Shown here in pieces: positions 1-9,769 of a DNA stretch of 64,000 bases (the stretch's first letter is position 1; the number at the start of each line of letters is the position of its first letter). The stretch is from Bacillota bacterium (GTDB taxonomy: Bacteria; Bacillota; Clostridia; Lachnospirales; Lachnospiraceae). Under the pieces are notes generated by a model. It searched no databases. It worked only from the letters and a program-made list of their open reading frames with translations, and was not told the DNA's origin. The stretch is from assembly GCA_023386315.1 (NCBI GenBank), contig JAEWJZ010000011.1, forward strand, positions 26,692 through 90,691. The letters run 5' to 3'. The position numbers were made by a program, and so were the translations under genes.

Positions 1-1
1 C

Positions 2-1294
2 ACGGTTACGTTTTCCCATGATGCTGTCTTTAATGTGGAATCCGGAAGTAGCAATGCCGGAATCAACGAAGGAGACCAGCTCTCTGTGAAAGACTGCCTT
101 TATGCTCTTTTGCTGAAATCCGCCAACGAGTCTGCCAATGCTCTGGCAGAGCATGTAGCGGGAAGCAGGGAAGCCTTTGCAGATTTGATGAATGCCAGGG
201 CAAAGGAGCTGGGCTGTACAAACACACATTTTGCCAACCCCAGCGGTTTAAACAACCCGGAACATTATACATCCCCCTACGATATGGCACTCATTGCCAG
301 AGCAGCCTTTAATAATCCCATCTTTGAAGAGATCGATTCCACCACCTACTATAAACTTCCGCCTAATTCCATTAACAAAGAGGGACTTGCCATCTATCCG
401 GGACATAAGATGATGAGGAAAGGCTCCCCTTATTACTACCCTGAAATTGTCGGCGGCAAAACCGGTTATACCACCCTTGCAGGCAATACACTTATTACGT
501 GTGCAGAAAAGAACGGGATGAAGCTCATCACTGTTATTCTGAAGGGATCCACTCCCCAGTACTGGGCTGATACCCGAAATCTGCTGGAATTTGGCTTTAA
601 CAATTTTACCTCATTAAAGGCAGCTGACTACGAAAAAACCTATAACTCCATTACCAATGATTTAAACTTCAGCGGACTCTCCATCACCAAACCGGAAGCT
701 CTTGTACTGGATCCGGACAGCCGGATCATATTGCCCAAAACCGCAGACTTCTATGATGCTCAGCCGGAGCTCAGCTACGACATATCAAGTGACGATCCTG
801 ATAATGCAATTGCCAGGATTAACTATCGCTATCAGGATCGGGTCGTTGGATCGACCTTTCTGGAAATCAATGATTCCCTGGTGGAATCTGCAGTGAAGTC
901 AAAGCTGGACGATGCACCAGGAACCGAAGCTTCAGAAACTTCACCGGCCGCAGTGGACGCTTCTGCAGGGAAAGACGCAGCAAAGCTGAAAGCGGACCGT
1001 GCAGCCCAGGCTTACAGAGAAAAAGCTTTAAGACCCTTTGAAATCCCCTTGTCAGCCTGGCTCATTCTTGGCAGTGTGGGGGGCGCCCTCGTCATCGGCG
1101 GTCTGATAACATTTATGATTTACAGAAAGCACAGAGAGGAACAGGACTTTCTGATCCGGAGGGAACAACGGCTGAAACGGCTGAAAGAATCAGGAGTATC
1201 CGCAGACGAATTTGACTCCCTTCTGCAACAGCGCCGCGGCATCTATACCACAAGAAAAAAAGGCTGGAGAAAAGGAAGGTTTAAATTCCGGTAA
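2..1294 (+). CDS. D-alanyl-D-alanine carboxypeptidase (peptidase S11), 5' truncated by window edge
   Basis: Membrane-anchored, outward-facing DD-carboxypeptidase (penicillin-binding protein) that trims the terminal D-Ala from peptidoglycan stem peptides. The frame is open from base 2, so the true start and the SxxK serine motif lie upstream of the window. Visible family marks are the SAN motif within KSANESANALAEH and the KTG motif within GGKTGYT. A C-terminal transmembrane helix (LSAWLILGSVGG onward) is followed by a basic cytoplasmic tail of about 60 residues. A Ser/Ala/Asp-rich linker precedes the helix. The stop TAA sits 12 nt before the histidine kinase start, so the two are probably co-transcribed. 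The ATG-like GTG at 35 is internal. Confidence 0.9.
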   Translation, partial: TVTFSHDAVFNVESGSSNAGINEGDQLSVKDCLYALLLKSANESANALAEHVAGSREAFADLMNARAKELGCTNTHFANPSGLNNPEHYTSPYDMALIARAAFNNPIFEEIDSTTYYKLPPNSINKEGLAIYPGHKMMRKGSPYYYPEIVGGKTGYTTLAGNTLITCAEKNGMKLITVILKGSTPQYWADTRNLLEFGFNNFTSLKAADYEKTYNSITNDLNFSGLSITKPEALVLDPDSRIILPKTADFYDAQPELSYDISSDDPDNAIARINYRYQDRVVGSTFLEINDSLVESAVKSKLDDAPGTEASETSPAAVDASAGKDAAKLKADRAAQAYREKALRPFEIPLSAWLILGSVGGALVIGGLITFMIYRKHREEQDFLIRREQRLKRLKESGVSADEFDSLLQQRRGIYTTRKKGWRKGRFKFR

Positions 1295-1306
1295 ATGGGA
1301 GGAGTT

Positions 1307-2392
1307 ATGAAAAGGACCATGTCAAAGAAAGAACTGTTGTGGAACATTCTGATCACCTTCTTAGCACTGACGGGAGCGACCATTGTTTCCTATCTGCTGA
1401 TCTTTGTCGGCGGACACACCTCCAACGTAAGTATCGTCTATATGATGGCGGTTGTTTTAATCTCCCGTTATTCAAACGGCTATATTCCAGGGGTTATAGC
1501 CTCCTTTATCAGTGTAATCTGTGTAAATCTGGTATTTACATACCCATTCATGCACTTAAATTTCACCATGGATGGTTATCCAATAACGTTTATCGCCCTT
1601 ATGGTGATATCCAGCATTACAAGTGCCACCACCACGCATTTAAAGCATCAGAACAAAATTATTCATGACAGGGAAAAGCTTTTGATGGAAGCGGAAAAGG
1701 AGGCAATGCGGGCCAATCTGCTGCGGGCTATTTCTCACGATCTCAGAACACCTTTGACAGGAATTATCGGTGCCAGCAGTTCATATCTGGAGAATCATGA
1801 TACCATGTCTGAAGCGGAAAAAGCTAATCTGGTAAATGGTATCCGGGAAGATGCCAACTGGCTTCTTAACATGGTAGAAAACCTGCTGACTGTTACCAGA
1901 ATCCGGGGTACAAAAGCGCAGGTAACAAAATCGCTGGAACCTCTGGAAGAAGTGGCATCGGAGGCAGTCATGCGTTTTCATAAGCGCTTTCCTGATGCCG
2001 AGGTAAAAGTGTCTGTACCGGAAGAACTGGTCATGGTCCCCATGGATGCTACACTCATCGAACAGGTTATTATTAATCTCCTGGAAAATGCGGTATATCA
2101 TTCAAATTCCAAAGATCCTGTCAGTTTAACCATATCAATGAAAGATAGAAATGCCCGGTTTGATGTTCGGGATCATGGTGTAGGTATCGCACCAGACAGA
2201 CTGTCTACCATTTTTGACGGATATACCTCTTCCCCAAACAACAGCGGAGATTCTCATAAGGGTATGGGGATCGGTCTTTCTATCTGTAAAACAATTATAG
2301 CGGCACATAACGGCACAATAACTGCAGGCAATGAATCACTGGGAGCAGTCTTTACATTTACATTACCATTGGGAGAGAATACTTGTGAATAA
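1307..2392 (+). CDS. KdpD-like sensor histidine kinase (DUF4118 membrane domain, no KdpD/USP sensor domain)
   Basis: Membrane histidine kinase of about 361 residues. Several hydrophobic segments in the first ~115 residues match the DUF4118 four-helix region of KdpD. A short linker follows, then the H-box (AISHDLRTPLTGIIG), an N-box (LLENAVYHS), and G-boxes (DHGVGIAPD and GMGIGLSICK). It lacks the large N-terminal KdpD and USP domains of enterobacterial KdpD. I chose ATG 1307 because GGGAGGAG lies directly upstream (1297-1304); an in-frame ATG at 1295 lies upstream of that ribosome site. The gene overlaps the response regulator by 8 nt. No kdpFABC pump is in the window, so the signal and targets are unknown. 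Confidence 0.88.
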   Translation: MKRTMSKKELLWNILITFLALTGATIVSYLLIFVGGHTSNVSIVYMMAVVLISRYSNGYIPGVIASFISVICVNLVFTYPFMHLNFTMDGYPITFIALMVISSITSATTTHLKHQNKIIHDREKLLMEAEKEAMRANLLRAISHDLRTPLTGIIGASSSYLENHDTMSEAEKANLVNGIREDANWLLNMVENLLTVTRIRGTKAQVTKSLEPLEEVASEAVMRFHKRFPDAEVKVSVPEELVMVPMDATLIEQVIINLLENAVYHSNSKDPVSLTISMKDRNARFDVRDHGVGIAPDRLSTIFDGYTSSPNNSGDSHKGMGIGLSICKTIIAAHNGTITAGNESLGAVFTFTLPLGENTCE

Positions 2393-3095
2393 ATTTACAA
2401 TAGCACTTATTGAAGATGAAAAGAATATTTCAGGTTTTATTGAGAGTACGTTGCAAAGACATGATTATAAGGTAATCTGCGCAGTGAACGGAAAAGACGG
2501 ACTGGCTCTGATCAGTTCCAACTGCCCGGACGTAATTTTATTGGATCTGGGACTTCCTGATATAGATGGATTGGATATCATAAAAAATGTAAGGAGCTGG
2601 TCTGCTATTCCTATCATCGTCATTTCCGCCAGAACTCAGGAACAGGAAAAGGTTGCCGCCCTTGATTACGGCGCCGATGACTATATTACCAAGCCGTTTG
2701 GGACCAGCGAGCTTCTGGCAAGAATCCGTACAGCCCTGCGTCACGGTAAGTCTACAGTCAGCACGGTTGACGGGTCTGTGGTTCAGGTCCCATATCAATG
2801 CAAGGGTCTTATTATTGACTTCGCGAAACGCCTGGTTACCCTGAACGGTCATGTAATCCATTTGACACAGATCGAATACAAGCTGGTGTCCCTGCTGGCA
2901 GAAAACTCCGGCAAGGTGCTTACCTACGACTATATAATCAACCATATCTGGGGACCTTATGCAGACAGCAACAACCAGATTCTAAGAGTTAACATGGCTC
3001 ATATCAGGAGAAAAATTGAAATAAATCCAGGAGAACCAAATTATATTTTTACAGAAATAGGAGTAGGCTACCGAATGCGTGAAAGTGAATATTAA
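2385..3095 (+). CDS. KdpE-like OmpR-family response regulator
   Basis: Response regulator of about 236 residues. It has an N-terminal receiver with the acidic pair (IEDE), the phospho-acceptor Asp in VILLDLGLPD, and the switch Lys in DDYITKPF. A C-terminal OmpR-type winged helix follows, with a recognition helix around ILRVNMAHIRRK and the typical IFTEIGVGYRM end. The start is GTG 2385, preceded by GGGAGAG (2371-2377); the open frame extends further upstream but reads back into the kinase gene. The 8-nt overlap with the kinase implies translational coupling. The stop TAA shares the TTAA at 3092-3095 with the stop of the convergent exonuclease gene. Confidence 0.9.
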   Translation: MNKFTIALIEDEKNISGFIESTLQRHDYKVICAVNGKDGLALISSNCPDVILLDLGLPDIDGLDIIKNVRSWSAIPIIVISARTQEQEKVAALDYGADDYITKPFGTSELLARIRTALRHGKSTVSTVDGSVVQVPYQCKGLIIDFAKRLVTLNGHVIHLTQIEYKLVSLLAENSGKVLTYDYIINHIWGPYADSNNQILRVNMAHIRRKIEINPGEPNYIFTEIGVGYRMRESEY

Positions 3096-4084
3096 GAAGG
3101 GGGAAATGCTCCCCTCTTCTTGTTCTGCTTGCGGACTTTGGTTTTTTCCACCCGCTTCTTTTTCGTCTCGTCTTTTTTCTCATAGATCTCGCTGATCTCA
3201 TTCTCGCCAATCAGCTTCATGGTCTTAACCACATAGACCATTCCTTCATCGTTGCGCCTCAGCCTGATTTTCCCCTTTACATTTCCGTGAACAGGGCAGC
3301 AGCCCAGAGCGGTATAAAATTTTTGGTTTACAGAGAACCAGCGGATTTTTTTTCTAAGCATCCGATTGCATTTACAGCAGATTAAATCTGTTACGGTCTT
3401 ATCCTCAATGGCCGCCTGCTTTGATTCAAAAGGCCTTGAGATATATTTGGAATATCCGGGAAAAACCAGATAGACCTCTTCTTCTTTGTTTGAAGGCAGA
3501 CAGTAATAATCGGTTGACCAGTATGCCTCCACCCGTTTAAAATCCATTTTACTCATAATACGCCCTGTATAATGGGCATCATCCATCGCTCTGTGAAAGG
3601 GCCGCTCTTCCATAACTCCTGATTCAAAAACTGCCACGTCAAGAGAAACCCTGTCTTTCCCATCTCCCTCCAGAAGGCTGTAAAGCTTTTGAATATCATA
3701 GTAAAGGAGCGGTTTTTTAAAGGGGTTTAACATTTTATAATAGGCAATGTTTCGCTGGAGCTCCGTTAAATCCATGGAACCCCAGGTACAAAATACAGGA
3801 TCGTCCCCACACCAGAGAATGAATTCTTTTACAGCCTCCTCAAAGCAGATTCCCTCTTCCATCAGAATCTGTTGATCCATATGGGTCACTTCCAGAATCT
3901 TTTCATGAAGTTCTGTGTATACCCTGGGCTTAATCAGTCTCCTGTATTCTCCTGTTTCTTCCATGGCCTCATTCAGCCTTACTGCTCCGATTTCAATGAT
4001 TTCAAAGGGAAAATGATCGACTGCTTCCTCCTTCCCTCCGGCATTCTGGTTCCATTCCAGATCCAGTACAATGTAGTTTTTCAT
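3092..4084 (-). CDS. DEDDh-family 3'-5' exonuclease (KapD/DnaQ-like)
   Basis: Predicted cytoplasmic 3'-5' exonuclease of 330 residues, RNase T/DNA polymerase III epsilon superfamily. Exo I is LDLEWN (D and E), Exo II contains the Asp of GSMDLTELQRN, and Exo III is HRAMDDAHYTGRI with the catalytic His and Asp. After the nuclease domain (about residues 1-180) comes a region with paired cysteines (CCKCN, CCPVHG) that could bind metal. A strongly basic Lys/Arg-rich tail ends the protein and may contact nucleic acid. It is the last gene of a run with the DUF3006 and MBL genes (13-nt gap). The substrate, RNA or DNA, cannot be told from sequence. Confidence 0.85.
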   Translation of the reverse strand: MKNYIVLDLEWNQNAGGKEEAVDHFPFEIIEIGAVRLNEAMEETGEYRRLIKPRVYTELHEKILEVTHMDQQILMEEGICFEEAVKEFILWCGDDPVFCTWGSMDLTELQRNIAYYKMLNPFKKPLLYYDIQKLYSLLEGDGKDRVSLDVAVFESGVMEERPFHRAMDDAHYTGRIMSKMDFKRVEAYWSTDYYCLPSNKEEEVYLVFPGYSKYISRPFESKQAAIEDKTVTDLICCKCNRMLRKKIRWFSVNQKFYTALGCCPVHGNVKGKIRLRRNDEGMVYVVKTMKLIGENEISEIYEKKDETKKKRVEKTKVRKQNKKRGAFPPS

Positions 4085-4097
4085 ATATTCAAATCCT

Positions 4098-4310
4098 TTA
4101 TTTTATGAGTCTGTTCAGTTTTTCACGCATCTTCTGTCTGCGCCTTTTTGTTTCTTCTGTGTCAATCTGGAAAGCTCCGTTTATATTTAGCAGAACATCA
4201 CCTTCTCTGGCGTCCTTTGGAATCTCCTGTAAAGATAATTTAACCATACTACCGCTTTCCTCCTCACAGATCACAATATCCTGTTCGATCCGGTCTATGA
4301 TATATTGCAT
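4098..4310 (-). CDS. DUF3006 domain protein
   Basis: Small protein of 70 residues with the typical DUF3006 layout: an N-terminal IDRIEQDIVICEEE beta segment, a central EGDVL turn, and a basic helical C-terminus (RRRQKMREKLNRL). DUF3006 genes often sit beside ComEC/Rec2-like MBL hydrolases, as this one does (29 nt from the upstream MBL gene). The function is unknown. A role as a small partner or regulator of the neighbouring lipoprotein is inference from position only. Confidence 0.8.
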   Translation of the reverse strand: MQYIIDRIEQDIVICEEESGSMVKLSLQEIPKDAREGDVLLNINGAFQIDTEETKRRRQKMREKLNRLIK

Positions 4311-4339
4311 AAGCGTTCCCCCTTCATACCCGTTATCAT

Positions 4340-5425
4340 CTATGGATTACAGCTTTTACACGGCTCTAACCCTTTATTAATCAATTCTTCTCTGGTTCCT
4401 GTATATCGTTCCCGGTTCTCCTCCTTTATGGATTTCGCCAGTTTACAATCCGGAAGATGAAATTTCCCTGTATTGGAATTGATGATATACTCTCTGACGG
4501 TATCCGTCTCTTCCGGCTGCTTTGAAGCTCCAGGCTGTCCCGGAATTCGAAGACCGGTTCCATCACTCTCTATGACAATGGTTCCAAGCTGATCAGTCCG
4601 CAAAACATTGATCCCCTGTTTTTTTAATAAGTCCAGTGTCTCTTTATGAGGATGCCCGTAATCATTATTCTTCCCGCAGGAGATAACCGCATACCGGGGA
4701 CTCACTGCATTAATAAATTCCGGTGATGATGAGGTACTGCTGCCATGATGAGATACTTTTAAAACATCTGCTTTTAACGGAAGCCCGCTTAACAGAATAT
4801 CCTGCTCTGCTTCCTTTTCTGCGTCTCCACATAAAACAAAGCTGGTTTCTCCATATACCAGTCGTATGCCAATGGACCAGTTATTTAAATTATCCCCATA
4901 ATCCCGGCTGGGGGAAATAATCTGAAAAGAAGCTTCTCCCAGACTGCAGCTCTCTCCCACCTTTGGTATGGTGACCTTTAAGTTTTTATCTGCAATGGCA
5001 TCAAGCAGCTTCTCATAAATTCTGGTCGTGTGCTCTTTCTCCGGCAGCAAAACATTTTTTACATCAAATTCACGGATCACTCCTTCCAGACCCCCAATAT
5101 GATCTGAGTGAGGATGGGTGCCAATTACATAATCCAGACTTTTTACTCCCTGTTCCTTTAAATAATTGATAACGGTATCCGTCTGATCCTTTTCTCCTGC
5201 ATCAATAAGCATATAATGACCGTTTGCTTCAATAAGGGTGCTGTCTCCCTGACCTACATCAATAAAATGCATAGCGAGATCAGCATCAGTCTCTCCTGGT
5301 ACGGCAGATTTAGAAGCACCTGTTCCTGCTGCTTTGTAAACGCAGCCTGTCAGACAGATCATACACAGAACAGCTGCCAGTGCCAGAATCTGCTTTACCT
5401 TGTTTCCAGCCATATTTGTTGTCAT
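4340..5425 (-). CDS. ComEC/Rec2-type MBL-fold hydrolase lipoprotein with C-terminal Ada-like Cys tail
   Basis: Secreted lipoprotein of about 361 residues. The signal peptide ends in the lipobox LTGC, then comes a linker and an MBL domain. Metal ligands are visible as HPHSDHIGG, later HHGSSTSSS and GHPHKETLD; the FIDVGQGDS start is typical of the soluble ComEC C-terminal homologues. Such proteins are predicted extracellular nucleases or phosphodiesterases. The last 50 residues (FHLPDCKLAKS to CKSCNP) resemble the Cys-rich metal-binding tail frequent on these proteins in Clostridia. ATG 5425 lies 9 nt from AAGGAG; the ATG at 5431 lies only 3 nt from it. It heads a run with DUF3006 and the exonuclease. 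Confidence 0.86.
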   Translation of the reverse strand: MTTNMAGNKVKQILALAAVLCMICLTGCVYKAAGTGASKSAVPGETDADLAMHFIDVGQGDSTLIEANGHYMLIDAGEKDQTDTVINYLKEQGVKSLDYVIGTHPHSDHIGGLEGVIREFDVKNVLLPEKEHTTRIYEKLLDAIADKNLKVTIPKVGESCSLGEASFQIISPSRDYGDNLNNWSIGIRLVYGETSFVLCGDAEKEAEQDILLSGLPLKADVLKVSHHGSSTSSSPEFINAVSPRYAVISCGKNNDYGHPHKETLDLLKKQGINVLRTDQLGTIVIESDGTGLRIPGQPGASKQPEETDTVREYIINSNTGKFHLPDCKLAKSIKEENRERYTGTREELINKGLEPCKSCNP

Positions 5426-5521
5426 ATCCATCTGCTCCTTCGTGTTATTATATGATAGAATTCCTCATCCTACAAGCATTTTTCCTCCGCCTGTCAATCC
5501 GGAACTAATTTTCCCTCACAC

Positions 5522-5549
5522 CAAAAACGGACTGCAAAAAGCAGCCCGT
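5522..5549 (-). terminator. Intrinsic terminator of the secreted repeat protein gene
   Basis: Read on the minus strand, ACGGGCTGC, a 5-nt loop and GCAGTCCGT form a 9-bp stem with one G-T pair, followed by five T. It lies 16 nt after the stop of the gene at 5566. Confidence 0.8.
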
Positions 5550-5565
5550 CCATATAAGATCACCA

Positions 5566-6513
5566 TCAGGGAAGCCGTGCTCCATCAGATCCGACTTTCG
5601 CTCCATCAGGTGCAGTACCATCAGTAAGCATCTGTCCGGTCTCCGTATCACAGTAATACTGCTTCCCATTCCAGTCGATCCAGCCCGTTGCCATATATCC
5701 CTTTTCATTAAAGAAATACCATTCTCCGTTAATATTCTGCCAGCTGTTTTTTGAATAGCTTCCATCTCCATTCTCATACCACCGGCCCGTCTGATCCTGT
5801 TTCCAGCTTCCTGCAAAATTGGTTAAGTTTGAACTGGCGGCATCCTTACTAATGAAGTTGAATGTTGATTCCACCCATTTTCCTTTATTTTCCGGATTCT
5901 TTGCATTCACGGGGCGTACCTGGAACGTATAGTTTCCTTCTCTTGTCAGGAAACTGCCAAGCTCCATACTTGTTTTATCCGTTGTCTTTGCAGCTCCTAC
6001 ACCTTTTCCATCGCGGTAAAGCTTAACTTCATAGCTTCCTGCCCCCACACACGCTGACCAGTTTGCCACATGATTGTCGCTCCAGCTTACAGAGCTGACT
6101 GGCTGTGTAAATTCACCTGCAGAAGGTAAATCTATGGTAACAATCAAAGTCTGATTATAATCTTCCTTTTTCTGCTTTACATATGTTCCGCCTTCAATTA
6201 TATAGCTTCCATCCTTCGTGTCGAAATAATAATCGTCCTGGCAGTGCAGGGTTACTTCCAGTCTGGGAACATCATTTTCACACCACTTGAATCCATCGTT
6301 TATAAACTCACACTGGTCAACATCAATCTTATCACTTTTTACCGTAACTTCCGCCTGCTGTTCGGAAATGGTTCCTCCCAGTACAATATCCGCCGATACC
6401 GTCATCTTTACCGTTGTGATCTTCTTTCTGGAAGCGGCTGATGCAGTGGTACAGTTCACTCCCGTAACCAGTGCCGCCGTAAGCATAAGTGCCATAATCT
6501 TCCTCATATTCAT
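5566..6513 (-). CDS. Secreted protein with C-terminal choline/glucan-binding-like repeats
   Basis: Exported protein of 315 residues. An N-terminal signal peptide (KIMALMLTAALVTGVNCTTASA) precedes a beta-rich region. Then comes a fibronectin-III-like segment (VSSVSWSDNHVANWSACVG to YTFQVRPVNAKN). The last 85 residues hold aromatic repeats of the cell-wall/choline-binding type (GRWYENGDGSYSKNSWQ, GEWYFFNEKGYMATGW, GKQYYCDTETGQM). These repeats usually attach proteins non-covalently to wall polymers. No catalytic domain is recognisable. The gene has its own promoter (6575-6603) and terminator, so it is probably monocistronic. Confidence 0.82.
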   Translation of the reverse strand: MNMRKIMALMLTAALVTGVNCTTASAASRKKITTVKMTVSADIVLGGTISEQQAEVTVKSDKIDVDQCEFINDGFKWCENDVPRLEVTLHCQDDYYFDTKDGSYIIEGGTYVKQKKEDYNQTLIVTIDLPSAGEFTQPVSSVSWSDNHVANWSACVGAGSYEVKLYRDGKGVGAAKTTDKTSMELGSFLTREGNYTFQVRPVNAKNPENKGKWVESTFNFISKDAASSNLTNFAGSWKQDQTGRWYENGDGSYSKNSWQNINGEWYFFNEKGYMATGWIDWNGKQYYCDTETGQMLTDGTAPDGAKVGSDGARLP

Positions 6514-6574
6514 GCAGCATCCCTCACCTTTCTATCTCTTTTATTACGAATCAAAATTATGTATATCAGATTCC

Positions 6575-6603
6575 ATTATACCTCATATAAGAGAATTTGT
6601 GAA
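6575..6603 (-). promoter_or_regulatory. Sigma-A-like promoter for the secreted repeat protein
   Basis: On the minus strand, TTCACA (6603-6598), a 17-nt spacer and a perfect TATAAT (6580-6575). The -10 lies 62 nt upstream of the start codon at 6513. Confidence 0.7.
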
Positions 6604-6625
6604 TGGTGGTGAGCGTTAATTCCTG

Positions 6626-7801
<1,176 letters not shown>

Positions 7802-7807
<6 letters not shown>

Positions 7808-7861
7808 AAACAGGGCAATCGTAAGAAAAAACCAAAATCATTTCTTCTAACCGCCCTGTTT
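7802..7861 (-). terminator. Intrinsic terminator of the MarR-permease-hydrolase operon
   Basis: AAACAGGGC (7808-7816) pairs with GCCCTGTTT (7853-7861). Read on the minus strand, the second arm runs into TTTTTT. It lies 20 nt after the stop of the alpha/beta hydrolase. The loop is long (36 nt) and may hold a weaker inner helix. Confidence 0.75.
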
Positions 7862-7880
7862 AATCTATATACTCTGATAT

Positions 7881-8690
7881 TTACTCTGCGAACTCTGCCA
7901 GTGCCTGATTGAATTCATCCTTCTGATCATAGAATGCTCCATGCCCGCTGAATTCAAAAGGCATAAGTACTGAATTTCTAATATACTGGTGCTGTATTTC
8001 CCCCAACGAGAAAGGTACTACTTTATCATGGATTCCATGAATAATCAGAGTAGGTACACAAATTTCTGTCAGATCCTGGAACAAAACCTCCTGAATCCAT
8101 GTATTTGCAACCTTAGCCGTTGCCCAGCCGGCCGCCTGCAGTCCGACCTGCAGAAACCAATCTGAGAATGGTCCGGTTATATGCTGAAAAAAGAATATAT
8201 CTCCGAAATTCCTAAGCATATTGGGCCGGTCTTCATAAGTTCCATTAATAATATCCGTCACTGTCTGCAGATCAACTCCATAGGGGAAATTCTGCCGTTT
8301 GATCAGACTTGGTGCTGCTGCTGCAAACAAAGCCAGCTTCGATACACCATGACATTTATGCCTTGCCATATACCGGATTGCTATGGCGCCACCGGTAGAA
8401 TGGCCCGCCAGCGTAATATTTTTTAATCCCAGTGCATCAATTACTTCTCTCACATCATCTGCAAGTCTGTCATAATCGTACCCGCAAAATGGCTTATCCG
8501 AATCTCCAAAGCCCCTTGTGTCAATCCCAATGCAGCGAAAACCCATACCAGGGAGCACATCAAACTGATATTCAAACAGCTTGCGGCTTCCCGGCCAGCC
8601 ATGAAGAAACAGGATGGTTTTTTCGCAGTCCGGATTCAAATCCTCCACGTAAATATTGACATTTCCATCAACCGTGATATAATAGCCCAT
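7881..8690 (-). CDS. Alpha/beta hydrolase
   Basis: Cytoplasmic alpha/beta hydrolase of about 269 residues. The oxyanion region is LFLHGWPGS, the nucleophile elbow is GHSTGG, the acid is in IIHGIHDKVVP and the His in FSGHGAFYDQ, so the triad is complete. The family covers epoxide hydrolases, haloperoxidase-like enzymes and esterases; the substrate is unknown. The open frame extends to a TTG at 8705, but I prefer ATG 8690 (MGYYITV), although its ribosome site is weak. It appears to be the last gene of the marR operon, 60 nt after the second permease gene, and ends at a terminator. Confidence 0.85.
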   Translation of the reverse strand: MGYYITVDGNVNIYVEDLNPDCEKTILFLHGWPGSRKLFEYQFDVLPGMGFRCIGIDTRGFGDSDKPFCGYDYDRLADDVREVIDALGLKNITLAGHSTGGAIAIRYMARHKCHGVSKLALFAAAAPSLIKRQNFPYGVDLQTVTDIINGTYEDRPNMLRNFGDIFFFQHITGPFSDWFLQVGLQAAGWATAKVANTWIQEVLFQDLTEICVPTLIIHGIHDKVVPFSLGEIQHQYIRNSVLMPFEFSGHGAFYDQKDEFNQALAEFAE

Positions 8691-8750
8691 AATCTCATTT
8701 CTCAACCTTTTTGGTTTATACTATTCAAAAGACGCCAGTCCGGTACATGA

Positions 8751-9275
8751 TTATGCCATAGTTTCAGAATTTTTGTAGATCTCTTCAATCTCCCCTTTGG
8801 ATATTAGTTTTGTCAGTAAAAATGCAATCAAAATAATTCCCGGTATATCAATGGCAAGCCTTGTAAGGGCGAATTTCAACCCCAGAGATTCAATCTCAAA
8901 CATCAGCATGGGAATTTTCGTAGTAGACCATGCGCCGATAAAAATCATGAGATTTAAAAACTTCACTCCTTTTTTCATAAAGACCGCAGCCACCGGAAAC
9001 GCTCCATAGAGAGGTCCTGCTGCTGCCGACCCGATAAGAAAGGCCAGCAATATGCCTTTTATTCCAGACCCTTCTCCCATATATTTAACCATGGTGGTTC
9101 TGGGCACCCACACATCAAGAAGACCGAGGAGCAAAAAAATGGGCGGTATAACAAAAAACATCTGTTTTAACTGCAATCCAGCATTGTTTACTGAAGCGGC
9201 GGCAGCCTGCCGGTCAAATATTGCTATCAATCCTATCACAAGTATCATCAGAATAGCGTACCTGTATCGTTTCAT
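8751..9275 (-). CDS. Half-size permease, ArsP/DUF318-like (second of pair)
   Basis: Integral membrane protein of 174 residues with about five hydrophobic helices. It contains the conserved patch GSAAAGPLYGAFPVAAVFMKKG seen in permeases of the PF03773-like (ArsP_1) superfamily. Full-length members carry two such halves; here each half is a separate gene with one matching patch, so the two probably assemble together. The start codon is 1 nt after the stop of the upstream half, which implies coupling. The transported substrate is unknown; homologues include organoarsenical exporters and many uncharacterised proteins. Confidence 0.8.
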   Translation of the reverse strand: MKRYRYAILMILVIGLIAIFDRQAAAASVNNAGLQLKQMFFVIPPIFLLLGLLDVWVPRTTMVKYMGEGSGIKGILLAFLIGSAAAGPLYGAFPVAAVFMKKGVKFLNLMIFIGAWSTTKIPMLMFEIESLGLKFALTRLAIDIPGIILIAFLLTKLISKGEIEEIYKNSETMA

Positions 9276-9276
9276 A

Positions 9277-9756
9277 TCACCCTGTCACCCCCTGAATTAA
9301 AAATGCCACAGCAAAAGAAAAAATAAACGCCAGTATGTTACGATATAAAGTCATTTTTTTACCAAAATACTTCATTTCAACCGGCATCGTAACAATTCCA
9401 ACCATGGTCAGTGTAGATACAAACGCTCCAATCTGCATAAAACCCGCTCCTGCCTTAAGAAGCATGGAAGCTGTAGGAAATGCCACAAAAGGCGGAATCA
9501 TGGTAATAGAGCCAACCACAGCAGCAATCACAACCCCACCCCATCCGGATTCTCCACCGATCAGTCTGGATATCAAACTGGTGTTTAAATAAGCAAGCAG
9601 CACACTGATTAAAAGTATCATAGTCAGCAGCTGAGGCAGTATATTCTCCAATGATTTCCATGACTTCTTAAGAGCAGTCTTCGTCTTTTCCTTATCTTTC
9701 CGAAAGGAGACACCCAATCCAATCAAAGCCAGTCCGTAAAAAATATAGGTCTCCAT
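9277..9756 (-). CDS. Half-size permease, ArsP/DUF318-like (first of pair)
   Basis: Membrane protein of about 159 residues, homologous in layout to its downstream partner. The conserved patch here is GSITMIPPFVAFPTASMLLKAG, followed by a Val/Thr-rich helix and MPVEMKYFGKKM. A short cytoplasmic basic loop (RKDKEKTKTALKK) lies near the N-terminus. ATG 9756 follows AGGAGGAG; the frame could begin one codon earlier at a TTG. It lies directly after marR (13-nt gap between the marR stop and this start) and before the partner permease. Confidence 0.8.
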   Translation of the reverse strand: METYIFYGLALIGLGVSFRKDKEKTKTALKKSWKSLENILPQLLTMILLISVLLAYLNTSLISRLIGGESGWGGVVIAAVVGSITMIPPFVAFPTASMLLKAGAGFMQIGAFVSTLTMVGIVTMPVEMKYFGKKMTLYRNILAFIFSFAVAFLIQGVTG

Positions 9757-9769
9757 CAATCTCCTCCTG

